Positions 42,607-50,475 of a DNA stretch of 64,000 bases are shown here, in pieces. Location: assembly GCF_013184985.2 (NCBI RefSeq), contig NZ_CP063418.1, forward strand, positions 930,001-994,000, written 5' to 3'. The DNA is from Actinomyces faecalis (GTDB taxonomy: Bacteria > Actinomycetota > Actinomycetes > Actinomycetales > Actinomycetaceae). A program made the translations under genes and the position numbers. The first letter of the stretch is position 1. Each line of letters opens with the position of its first letter. The notes below the pieces were generated by a model. That model ran no database searches. It was not told where the DNA came from and worked only from the letters and a program-made list of their open reading frames with translations.

Positions 42607-45522
42607 TCAGGACTGCTGAGCCGCCGGGACGGGAGCCGCCTGGGAGGCGACCTCGTTGATCACCGAGTCGAGGGCGGCACGCGTCTGCTCCAGCCCTGGC
42701 ACGAAGCCGTAGACCGTAGCGGCCCCGGGCAGGACCTTCGCGGTGGAGTCCAGCTCGTGCTTGAGCATACGCGTGATCGTGGAGGCCGGGTCCTGTCCGA
42801 ACATCGGGTGCGTGCCGGAGACTGCGTCGATGATCCTCGCCCACACCTCGGGGTCGTCGATGACGTCCCGCACGGTCAGGATCGGGCGCTGGCCCTCCTC
42901 CAGGTCAGAGACGGTCACGGTCCACTCGTGCACGCCGTGCCCCACCTGGACGCTCTCGCCGCCCGGCAGGCAGACCTCGGCGCTGGCGCCCACGGGTACC
43001 TGGAGGCTCAGGTGCAGGGTGGCCCCCTTCAGCTCCCAGGAGGTGCGAGCGGTGCCCAGCGGCAGCCGGCGTACCACACTGGCCGAGGTGAAGCCGTGAC
43101 CCACCTGCGGGGCCACTCGCAGCTGGCTGCCGCCTGGGCTGACCGGCTCAAGGCCAGCCAGGTCGGTCAGCAGCCACTGGGAGACCGCACCCAGGGCGTA
43201 GTGGTTGAAGCTCGTCATCTCCCCGGGGTTGATCTCCCCGTTGGGCAGCATCGAGTCCCAGCGCTCCCAGATAGTCGTGGCGCCCATCGTGATGGGGTAG
43301 AGCCAGCTCGGGCAGCCCTTCTCCAGCACGAGGCGGGAGGCGGTGGCCGCCTGACCGCCCTTGACCAGGGCGATGGGGACCAGCGGGGTGCCCACGAAGC
43401 CGGTGGAGATGCGGAAGGAGCGCAGACGCACCAGGTCCGCCAGGCGCCGGCCCGCGCCGGCCACGCGCCGCGGGGTGTCCAGCAGGTCCCAGGCCAGGGC
43501 CTGGGAGTAGACGGTGGCGCAGTCGGACATGACCATGCCGTCAGCGGTGACGTAGGCGTCGAGGTAGGCCTGGCGCACCGCGGCGGCCAGCGCCTCGTAG
43601 TGGGCGGCGCGCTTGGCGTTGCCCAGGGCCTGGTAGGCATGAGCGGTGATCTGCGCGCTACGGGCGAAGTAGGCGGTGGCGACGACGTCGGCGTCCGCCT
43701 TGGCTGCGGCTGCGTCCTCCGGCGGGGCGTCAGGGTCGAGCCAGTCGCCGAACTGGAAGCCGCCGCGCCACAGGTGACTGTCCCCGGCGACATCATCCAC
43801 CCCGTCCACGAAGCAGGCCATGGCCTCGACCGAGCTGGCCAGCAGGCCCAGGTCCCCGGTGGCCTCGTAGGCGGCCCAGGGCACGAGCGTGATGGCGTCG
43901 CCCCAGGCGCAGGTGAGCTTGTTGCCCTCCAGGACGTTAGGGGAGACCACCGGCAGCGCGCCGTCGGGAGTCTGGGCCCAGGCCAGGTCCTTGACCCAGG
44001 AGTCTAGGAAGGCGGAGGCGTCGTACAGGGACAGTGACGTCGGGGCGAAGGCTCCGATGTCCCCGGTCCAGCCCAGGCGCTCGTCGCGTTGGGGGCAGTC
44101 GGTGGGCACGGTGATGAAGTTGTCGATGGTGGACCAGCGGGTGTTCTCCACCAGCGTGGTGACCAGCGGATGGGAGGAGGAGAACCAGGCGGTGCGCTCC
44201 ATGCCGGCCGAGACCACACGAGCGGTGATCGAGGCGGCCAGCGCGGCGTCGTCACCGGGGAAGCCGTCGACCTCGACGTAGCGAAAGCCGTGCTGGGTGA
44301 GGGTGGGGGCGAAGACGTCCTCGCCGCCGGACAGCGTGACGCGGTCCGTCGCCTCGGCGTTGCGCAGCGGCCTGGTCCCCAGCTCGCCGTGCTCCATGAC
44401 CTCGGCGTGACGCAGGGTGACGACCTGGCCGGCCTCGCCGCGCGCGGTCAGGCGGACGTGGCCGGTCAGGTTCTGACCGAAGTCCACCACCGTCTTGCCA
44501 GCGGGCGTGGTGAGGACCTCGACGGGCGCGACCTCGCCGATGACCGTAGGCAGGGGCAGGGTGGTCGGCTCCAGCGCGGCCTCGGGAAGGTCGAGCACCT
44601 CCACGGCCGTCTCGGCGGCCTGGTCGCCCAGGGCGGGCAGACGCAGGTCGGTGGACTGGCCGTTGTACAGGTCGTTGGCGGTGATGTTGGAGGGACGGGT
44701 CGCCCAGGTCGAGTCGGTCACGATCGAGGTGCGCTCGCCACCTTCGCTGCTCAGCTCCAGCTGGGCGGCCAGCCACAGCCTCTCGCCGTAGACGCACTCC
44801 CTCATCAGCCAGGTCAGGTGCCCGCGGTACCAGCCGTTGCCCAGGACGACGGCGAGCTCGTGCTCGCCGGGGGACAGGACGGAGGTGAGGTCGTGGGTCT
44901 GGGCGAGGAAACGGCTGCGGTACTCCGTCCAGCCCGGGGCGAGCTCGTCGCTGCCGATCTTGACGCCGTCGAGGTAGGCCTCGTAGGTACCGCCGGCACT
45001 CAGGTGCAGCCGGGCAGCAGCCAGCGGCTCGGTGACGGTGAAGCGGCGTACGAGGACCGGGGCGACGTCGGCTCGCTGGTTGCCGGGGGCGGTGACCGCC
45101 TGGGCGGTCCAGTCGGCGCGCTCCAGGAGCCCGGTCTCGACGGCGGCGGGCTCGGACCAGGGTGAGAGGACGCCGTCGTCTCCGGCCACGCGCACGCGCC
45201 AGGTCGCGCGCTCGCGGGAGGCCAGCGGTGCGGTCGGCCATGTCTGGAAGAGGGAGGACCGGGAGGTGAGGGAGAAGACCTCGGTGACGGGCTGGGAGCC
45301 GACGGCGGCACGGGCGATCTCGATCTCGGCACGCGCCTGGCTCCAGCCCTGCGGAGCCGAGGGGACCTCCCAGGACAGGGCCGGGGTGGTGAAGGTGCCG
45401 CCGAGGACGTCGGTGCCTGCGCGGTGGTGGTCCACACGCAGGCGTACGGGGGCCGCGAGGGGCCCGACGGGGTCGGAGACCTCGGGCGCCGGGGCGTCGA
45501 GAAGGGTGGAGTGGTCAGGCAT
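42607..45522 (-). CDS. Alpha-L-rhamnosidase GH78 (3)
   Basis: A 971-residue cytoplasmic GH78 enzyme from ATG 45522, which follows GGAGGA at good spacing. Open frame upstream to 45579 crosses the operator and is excluded. The family blocks are present: PALSWEVPSAPQGWSQ, SAGGTYEAYLDGVKIG, VVDFGQNLTGHVRL, CPQRDERLGWTGD (about 475-488) and TTIWERWDSMLPNG. A C-terminal extension of about 100 residues starts VRDVIDDPEVW and resembles the tail of GH78 (2). It is closest in overall layout to GH78 (2). Confidence 0.92.
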   Translation of the reverse strand: MPDHSTLLDAPAPEVSDPVGPLAAPVRLRVDHHRAGTDVLGGTFTTPALSWEVPSAPQGWSQARAEIEIARAAVGSQPVTEVFSLTSRSSLFQTWPTAPLASRERATWRVRVAGDDGVLSPWSEPAAVETGLLERADWTAQAVTAPGNQRADVAPVLVRRFTVTEPLAAARLHLSAGGTYEAYLDGVKIGSDELAPGWTEYRSRFLAQTHDLTSVLSPGEHELAVVLGNGWYRGHLTWLMRECVYGERLWLAAQLELSSEGGERTSIVTDSTWATRPSNITANDLYNGQSTDLRLPALGDQAAETAVEVLDLPEAALEPTTLPLPTVIGEVAPVEVLTTPAGKTVVDFGQNLTGHVRLTARGEAGQVVTLRHAEVMEHGELGTRPLRNAEATDRVTLSGGEDVFAPTLTQHGFRYVEVDGFPGDDAALAASITARVVSAGMERTAWFSSSHPLVTTLVENTRWSTIDNFITVPTDCPQRDERLGWTGDIGAFAPTSLSLYDASAFLDSWVKDLAWAQTPDGALPVVSPNVLEGNKLTCAWGDAITLVPWAAYEATGDLGLLASSVEAMACFVDGVDDVAGDSHLWRGGFQFGDWLDPDAPPEDAAAAKADADVVATAYFARSAQITAHAYQALGNAKRAAHYEALAAAVRQAYLDAYVTADGMVMSDCATVYSQALAWDLLDTPRRVAGAGRRLADLVRLRSFRISTGFVGTPLVPIALVKGGQAATASRLVLEKGCPSWLYPITMGATTIWERWDSMLPNGEINPGEMTSFNHYALGAVSQWLLTDLAGLEPVSPGGSQLRVAPQVGHGFTSASVVRRLPLGTARTSWELKGATLHLSLQVPVGASAEVCLPGGESVQVGHGVHEWTVTVSDLEEGQRPILTVRDVIDDPEVWARIIDAVSGTHPMFGQDPASTITRMLKHELDSTAKVLPGAATVYGFVPGLEQTRAALDSVINEVASQAAPVPAAQQS

Positions 45523-45541
45523 GGCGTCCTCCGGATCGTCC

Positions 45542-45598
45542 TTGAACCGTTTCATATCGGTGTGAGGCACTTTAGGCACGTGCTCCGCGCGCTGTCAA
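45542..45598 (-). promoter_or_regulatory. Promoter and operator of GH78 (3)
   Basis: On the minus strand TTGACA (45593-45598) and TAAAGT (45569-45574) are 18 bases apart. TTGAACCGTTTCAT (45542-45555, plus-strand reading) lies about 13 bases past the -10, between promoter and ribosome binding site. Confidence 0.7.
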
Positions 45599-45618
45599 CG
45601 GGGTGCCGTGCGCCGTCG

Positions 45619-45693
45619 AAACCGTGGCTTCCTGTTCTGGACCGGGGTATACAACCGCATGGATACCCCGGTCCGGAACGCAAAACCACGTTT
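45619..45693. terminator. Imperfect ~32-bp hairpin after tetR
   Basis: Arms 45619-45650 and 45662-45693 pair with a few mismatches; the inner 12-13 bases around GGACCGGGGTAT are perfect. It follows the end of the TetR gene (45738). The outer sequence GAAACCGTGG-TT--CTG matches the hairpin at 8236. Confidence 0.6.
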
Positions 45694-45737
45694 GTGACGC
45701 GGGAGAGGGGAGGGGTGGGCGCTCGTGGTCCGACGTG

Positions 45738-46409
45738 CTAGGCGCGTAGGTGCGAGACGACGTCGGCTGTGACGGCTGCCATGTCGACGCTCGGGTCGAG
45801 CAGCCACTCGGCCTGCACCCCCTCGATGAGTGAGGCCAGTGTCAGCGCGGTCAGGTCCAGGTCGAGGTCGGCGCGAATGCGTCCGGCCGCCTGGTCGGCG
45901 GCGAGGTCGGCGCGGATCGCGCTACGGAAGCGGTGGGTCAGGCTGACGACGTAGTCGTGCGCCGGGTGGGAGGGGTTGATGGCCTCGGCCCGCATGACGA
46001 CGTCCAGCTGGATCAGTCCGCGGATGGTGGCGTTGTGCGCCATAACCTGGGGTAGGGCATCCAGGAAACCGTGCTGGGCGAAGAGCTCGGTGCGCCAGCC
46101 GGCCTCGAGCTCCTCCCGCCGGGTCAGGACGGCCTGGAGGATGGCGTCCTTGGTGCCGAAGTGGTGGCGCAGGAGGGTGTGGCTGACGCCGACGGCGTCG
46201 GCGATCTGGCGCAGTGACAGGCCTTGGAACCCTTGCTCGGCAAAGACCTGAGTGGCTGCGTCGATGATCTCGGCGCGACGCCGCTCCCCGTTGGTGTAGC
46301 GCGTACGGCCGTCCGGCGTGGCGGCGGGGGTGGTGTGAGCGGGGGGCGCCGCCTGGGCCTTGGGCTCGTGCGTGGCGCGGTCGTCCCGTGTGGTTGGTGT
46401 GCCTGGCAT
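45738..46409 (-). CDS. TetR-family transcriptional regulator
   Basis: A 223-residue regulator. After 35 disordered Pro/Ala/Thr residues the TetR DNA-binding domain reads RAEIIDAATQVFAEQGFQGLSLRQIADAVGVS..LLRHHFGTKDAIL, given here as its two key blocks, FAEQGFQGLSLRQIADAVGV and LLRHHFGTKDAIL. The C-terminal ligand domain is variable. ATG 46409 has GGGAGCGAGG upstream and is preferred to an ATG 14 codons earlier. It is divergent from the MFS-GH1 unit across a 23-bp inverted repeat and probably represses both. Confidence 0.9.
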   Translation of the reverse strand: MPGTPTTRDDRATHEPKAQAAPPAHTTPAATPDGRTRYTNGERRRAEIIDAATQVFAEQGFQGLSLRQIADAVGVSHTLLRHHFGTKDAILQAVLTRREELEAGWRTELFAQHGFLDALPQVMAHNATIRGLIQLDVVMRAEAINPSHPAHDYVVSLTHRFRSAIRADLAADQAAGRIRADLDLDLTALTLASLIEGVQAEWLLDPSVDMAAVTADVVSHLRA

Positions 46410-46447
46410 GGTCCTCGCTCCCTGTCCCGGGCAGTCTAGCGACTGAG

Positions 46448-46497
46448 ACATGTTCCACTTTGGTTGAGATGTAGATCTCGACCAAAGTGGAACATGT
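46448..46497. promoter_or_regulatory. TetR operator, 23-bp inverted repeat
   Basis: Arms 46448-46470 and 46475-46497 match at 22 of 23 positions (outer block ACATGTTCCACTTTGGT) around GTAG. It lies in the 168-base gap between tetR (minus) and the MFS gene (plus). The length suits two TetR dimers. Confidence 0.75.
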
Positions 46498-46577
46498 TGG
46501 GTTATGGTGCTGGCACGCAGCGACTGCTGCTCCCAGCAGTCGGCGACAAGCCGACCTCCTCATCTCAAGGACGATCG

Positions 46578-47912
46578 ATGAGCACTACATCTGCACCCCG
46601 CCCGGAGGACGTCGCTGACGACGTCGCTCCCGCCGTCGTTGACACGCCTTCTCCCCAGGACGCGCAGGACGCCGAGTACCAGGCCATCGCGCGCAAGTTC
46701 GGCAGCCCCAGGCGCACAGTCTGGCTGGTCCTGATCGCCGCCATCGGCGGGTACGTCATGATGATGGGCATGGGTACGGCCTTCCAGCTGCGCCTGTCCG
46801 TCATCGACAAGGACCTGGCAACCCTCGTCTACTCCCGAGCCACCTCGCTGTCCGCGCTGCTCATGCTGGCCGTCGTGCCCGTCGTCGGAGCGCTGTCCGA
46901 CCGCACGATCTCGCGTTTGGGGCGTCGTCGTCCCTGGATGCTGGGCGGCTACCTCGTCGCCCTGGCGTGTTTCTGGCTCATCGGTACCTCGACCTCCTCG
47001 CTGGTCAGCATCGTGGCCTACATCATCGGTATCGCGGCCGCCCAGGCGGGCTTCAACGCCTACTCCACCATCCCGGTCGAGGGGGTCCCCGGGAACATGC
47101 GAGCCCGCGTCATGGGTGTCATGGGCCTGTGCGGTGCGCTGGCGATGAGCGCCGGCTCCTACCTGGCTGGCGCTCTGGTCAAGGTCAGCTCGGTGGCCCT
47201 GATGACCGTGCCGGCCGTCCTGGCCCTGGTGCTCGCGCTGCCCCTGCTCCTGCTCTATAAGGACCCGCAGCACACCCGTGAGGAGATCCCCTCCGGGGGC
47301 ACGCTCTCCATGTTCACCCACATGCTCGTCAACCCCGTCAAGCACCCGGCCTTCGCCTGGGTGTGGGTCTCCCGCTTCCTTGCTGGCTCGGCCATGGCGG
47401 CCTTCCTGGGGTTCTTCGTCCTCTACCTCATCGTCGGGCTCGGCAACGATCCTGCCTCTGCCGGTGCTATCGCTGGGCGCCTGTCCCTCATGAGCGCCCC
47501 TGTCTCGATCGTCGTCTTCACCGGATCGGGCTGGATCGCGGACAAGCTGGGCATGCTCAAGCCCCTGGTCGCCCTGGCCTCGGTCATCATGGGCGTCGCC
47601 CTCGTCATCGCGGCGACCTCAGACTCCCTGACCGGATTCACGGTGGCCTGGATGCTCTTCGCCATCGGCCAGCCGATGTACCTCACGGTGGACCTGGCCC
47701 TGTGCGCCAAGGTGCTGCCCAGCGAGGCGGACGCGGGCAAGGACATGGCGGTCTTCGGTCTGGCCCTCAACCTCGGCAACGTGCTGGTCCCGGCGATCGC
47801 CCCGACCCTGCTGGGGCCGGACTCCAGCAACTACCCGCTCCTGTGGGGTGTGGGCACAGGCTTCTGCGTCCTGGCGGCGCTCATCATGCCACTGGTCAAG
47901 GGCGTGAAGTAG
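46578..47912 (+). CDS. MFS sugar transporter
   Basis: A 444-residue transporter with twelve hydrophobic spans after a 45-residue acidic N-terminus. The loop 2-3 motif GALSDRTISRLGRRRPWMLGG is typical of sugar MFS/GPH-like carriers; its key part is DRTISRLGRRRPWMLGG. ATG 46578 is preceded by AAGG. It is followed by a GH1 gene 95 bases downstream, so it most likely imports a beta-glucoside or similar disaccharide for that enzyme. Control is probably by the divergent TetR. Confidence 0.88.
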   Translation: MSTTSAPRPEDVADDVAPAVVDTPSPQDAQDAEYQAIARKFGSPRRTVWLVLIAAIGGYVMMMGMGTAFQLRLSVIDKDLATLVYSRATSLSALLMLAVVPVVGALSDRTISRLGRRRPWMLGGYLVALACFWLIGTSTSSLVSIVAYIIGIAAAQAGFNAYSTIPVEGVPGNMRARVMGVMGLCGALAMSAGSYLAGALVKVSSVALMTVPAVLALVLALPLLLLYKDPQHTREEIPSGGTLSMFTHMLVNPVKHPAFAWVWVSRFLAGSAMAAFLGFFVLYLIVGLGNDPASAGAIAGRLSLMSAPVSIVVFTGSGWIADKLGMLKPLVALASVIMGVALVIAATSDSLTGFTVAWMLFAIGQPMYLTVDLALCAKVLPSEADAGKDMAVFGLALNLGNVLVPAIAPTLLGPDSSNYPLLWGVGTGFCVLAALIMPLVKGVK

Positions 47913-48007
47913 GCGACGAACCCGGCGCGAGGACTGGCTCGCTCTCGGTGACGTGCGTGCGTCTGCCTGCTACTGCTGACAATGAAGGAAACGAAAGGAA
48001 TGATCCT

Positions 48008-49288
48008 GTGACAACAGCGTCGACTACCCAGACGGCGTCCACCCCGGTCTTCCCCGAGGGCTTCCTGTGGGGGACGGCGACCGCCTCCCACCAGGTCGAG
48101 GGCGGCAACACCAACAACGACGTCTGGCTCTACGAGCACGTCAGGCCCACGATGTATGCCGAGTCCTCCGGTGACGCCTGCGACCACTACCACCGCTACC
48201 GCGAGGACATCGCGCTGCTGGCCTCCCTGGGGCTGAACTCCTACCGCTTCTCCCTGGAGTGGAGCCGTATCGAGCCGGCGGAGGGAGAGTTCTCCGCAGT
48301 GGCCCTGGAGCACTACCGTGACATGCTGCGTGCCTGCCACGAGCACGGGCTGACCCCGTTGGTCACCTACCACCACTTCACCTCCCCGCAGTGGCTTATT
48401 GCCCGCGGTGGCTGGGAGGACGAGGGGACCCCGGAGCTCTTCGCCCGCTTCGCCCGCAAGGTGACGCAGGAGCTGGGCGACCTGTTCGACATCGCCTGCA
48501 CCATGAACGAGCCCAACCTCGCTGTGCTCCTGGGAGAGCTGGGACTGGCCGAGCGTGACCCCGCCGACCGCGAGAAGAACCCGACCTGGGCCGGCGCCGG
48601 CCGGGCGCTGGGGATCCCGGCGAGCAAGGTGGCGGGCTTCCAGTTCGCGGCCACGGACAAGGCCTTTGAGATCAAGTGCGCTGCCCACAAGGCGGCTGTG
48701 GCCGCCATCAAGGAGGTCAAGCCCTCGATGAAGGCGGGCTGGACGCTTGCCAACACCGACTTTCACGCTGCCCCGGGGGGCGAGGAGCGCGTGAGGCGTC
48801 TGGTTGAGGAGAACAACCTGCGCTACCTGCGGGTCAGCGAGGGGGACGACTTCGTGGGGCTGCAGACCTACAACCGGACGGTGCTGGGGCCGGACGGCCC
48901 GGTGCCGCCGGCTCCGGACGCCGTGGTCAACCCGCAGGGCGAGGAGATCTGGCCCTGGGCGATCGGCGCCGTCGTCCGCCAGGCCTGGGAGACTGTCAAG
49001 GTCCCGATCATCGTCACTGAGAACGGCCTCAACACCGAGGACGACTCCCAGCGTGTGGACTTCCTGCGCACGGCCATCGCTGAGGTAGGCAAGGCGATTG
49101 CTGACGGCGTCCCGATCTCGGGCTACATGTGCTGGTCCGCCATGGACAACTTCGAGTGGATCTTCGGCTACGGCCCCAAGTTCGGCATCATCGCCGTGGA
49201 CCGTCAGACTCAGGAGCGGACGCCCAAGGAGTCGGCCCGCGTGCTCGGAGAGATCGCGGGCTCGAACGGTCAGGTCCTGGCGGAGTAG
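48008..49288 (+). CDS. GH1 beta-glycosidase
   Basis: A 426-residue GH1 enzyme, slightly short for the family. FPEGFLWGTATASHQVEGG opens the barrel. The acid/base Glu is E168 in TMNEPN and the nucleophile is E338 in TENGLN. SAMDNFEWIFGYGPKFGI is the usual aglycone-site block near the C-terminus. No signal peptide. GTG 48008 has AAAGGA upstream; the longer open frame only overlaps the MFS gene. Substrate could be beta-glucosides, galactosides or rutinosides; the last would fit the rhamnosidases but is speculation. Confidence 0.93.
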   Translation: MTTASTTQTASTPVFPEGFLWGTATASHQVEGGNTNNDVWLYEHVRPTMYAESSGDACDHYHRYREDIALLASLGLNSYRFSLEWSRIEPAEGEFSAVALEHYRDMLRACHEHGLTPLVTYHHFTSPQWLIARGGWEDEGTPELFARFARKVTQELGDLFDIACTMNEPNLAVLLGELGLAERDPADREKNPTWAGAGRALGIPASKVAGFQFAATDKAFEIKCAAHKAAVAAIKEVKPSMKAGWTLANTDFHAAPGGEERVRRLVEENNLRYLRVSEGDDFVGLQTYNRTVLGPDGPVPPAPDAVVNPQGEEIWPWAIGAVVRQAWETVKVPIIVTENGLNTEDDSQRVDFLRTAIAEVGKAIADGVPISGYMCWSAMDNFEWIFGYGPKFGIIAVDRQTQERTPKESARVLGEIAGSNGQVLAE

Positions 49289-49378
49289 AGCCGGCTGAGG
49301 TCGGACCGGGCTGTGCAAGAACTGTCCCGGCGGGCTCGTGACGGAGCTGCAGGCCAGCCCCTGCCCAACCTCCGCGTC

Positions 49379-49445
49379 GCTTTCGCCCCTGAACAGTCGC
49401 TTTCCATACTGCCCGCTGCGGAAGCGACTGTTCAGGGGCGAAAGC
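49379..49445 (+). terminator. 24-bp hairpin after GH1 gene
   Basis: Perfect arms 49379-49402 and 49422-49445 with a 19-base loop lie 91 bases past the GH1 stop. Its left arm shares GTCGCTTTCG and AACAGTCG with the hairpin at 58585. Confidence 0.7.
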
Positions 49446-49527
49446 AATGAGGGGGGAAGGGATAGGGGTGGGGAGCAGGGGGCAGGGGGCTGAGGTCCTC
49501 GCCGTGGGAGCGGACTGGGCCGCGATC

Positions 49528-49541
49528 TTAAATCGTTTCAA
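49528..49541. promoter_or_regulatory. LacI-type operator upstream of glycosidase remnant
   Basis: TTAAATCGTTTCAA differs from the TTGAAnCGnTTCAA pattern at one position. It lies 160 bases before the first ATG of the eroded glycosidase and may be all that remains of its control region. The rest of 49289-49700 holds only the hairpin above. Confidence 0.55.
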
Positions 49542-49700
49542 ATCCTGCGGTGTTTCTCCTGCCTCTCCACGCGGTCCCAAGGCATGATCCAGGTATGGCA
49601 CCTGAAGACAACGCTGTCGCTGTACCAGGACCTCGCACGTCCTCCATCTCGACCTCATACCTCCGCCTCCTCTACCTTCCCCACTGCTGCCCACATCCCC

Positions 49701-50475
49701 ATGGACCCGATGTCCTGGACCAGTCCGGAGCAGGTACTGATGGCCTTTCGCGAGCACTCCGTCGGCCCCTACCCTGACCGTCCCTGCACTGACCGCCGCG
49801 CGTGCCAAGCCCACAGCCAGGGCGAGGTGACCTGGCTCTACCACCCCGATGACTACCCGGCGGCGCTCCTGCACGCCATCGTCATGCGCGGGCGAGCAGC
49901 GGCCACCAACGTCGACTACGCCGACACCTACCGCCGCCCCAGCCCGGTCCTGCACCTGGTTGCCACGCAGACCACCTGCGTCTGCTGGCTCACGGAGACC
50001 GGGAGCCTGTTGAGGGGACGACGGCGTCTCTCGGCCAGGACGGCTGGTGGGAGCTGAGCGGCCATGGTGTGCTCGGCGCCCGTCTGACTGCGCCGCAGGC
50101 GGCGCGGCGGCGGGAACGGTGGCGGCCCGGGTGGACCCTTCCCAGACCCACACCCCCCTTCATGCGTGGGATGGCGCTGCGGGCCCTGCACACCCAGGGC
50201 TGGACGGGCAGGTCGTGGCCCACCTGCGCCAGGCCTGGGGGACGATGCTGCACGAGGAGATCTCCACCTTCTGGGAGGAGCTCCCCGGCACCGACCCCAC
50301 TCCGTGGTCGATGTACGGTCCTCCCTTCGGCAAGAGCCTGTGCCGCGCCTGGTCCTCCGGCCCGATCACGCTGCTTCCCCAGGCAGTCCTCGGTCTGGAG
50401 CCGACGGCGTCCGTGTCTACTGTGCGCGGCTGCGCCACCTCATCGGTGGCCTGCCTCAGCCCTGGAGCAGCCTGA
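49701..50475 (+). pseudogene. Eroded six-hairpin (GH78-like) glycosidase
   Basis: Fragments of one glycosidase lie in three frames. The first (ATG 49701) has WTSPEQVLMAFREHS and VTWLYHPDDYPAALLHA, which resembles the WIWYPGDFE-type N-terminus of some GH78-like enzymes. Near 50030 the frame changes to one reading SLGQDGWWELSGHGVLGARL. Near 50200 it changes again to LRQAWGTMLHEEISTFWEEL and KSLCRAWSSGPITLLPQAVL, the C-terminal end of an (alpha/alpha)6 barrel. The whole central barrel, several hundred residues, is missing. The remnant ends inside the 3' end of the opposite GH106 gene. Confidence 0.7.

Noticed and set aside
47831-49447. Minus-strand 538-codon open frame across the GH1 gene
   Set aside because: GH1 catalytic motifs on the plus strand leave no doubt about the coding strand.
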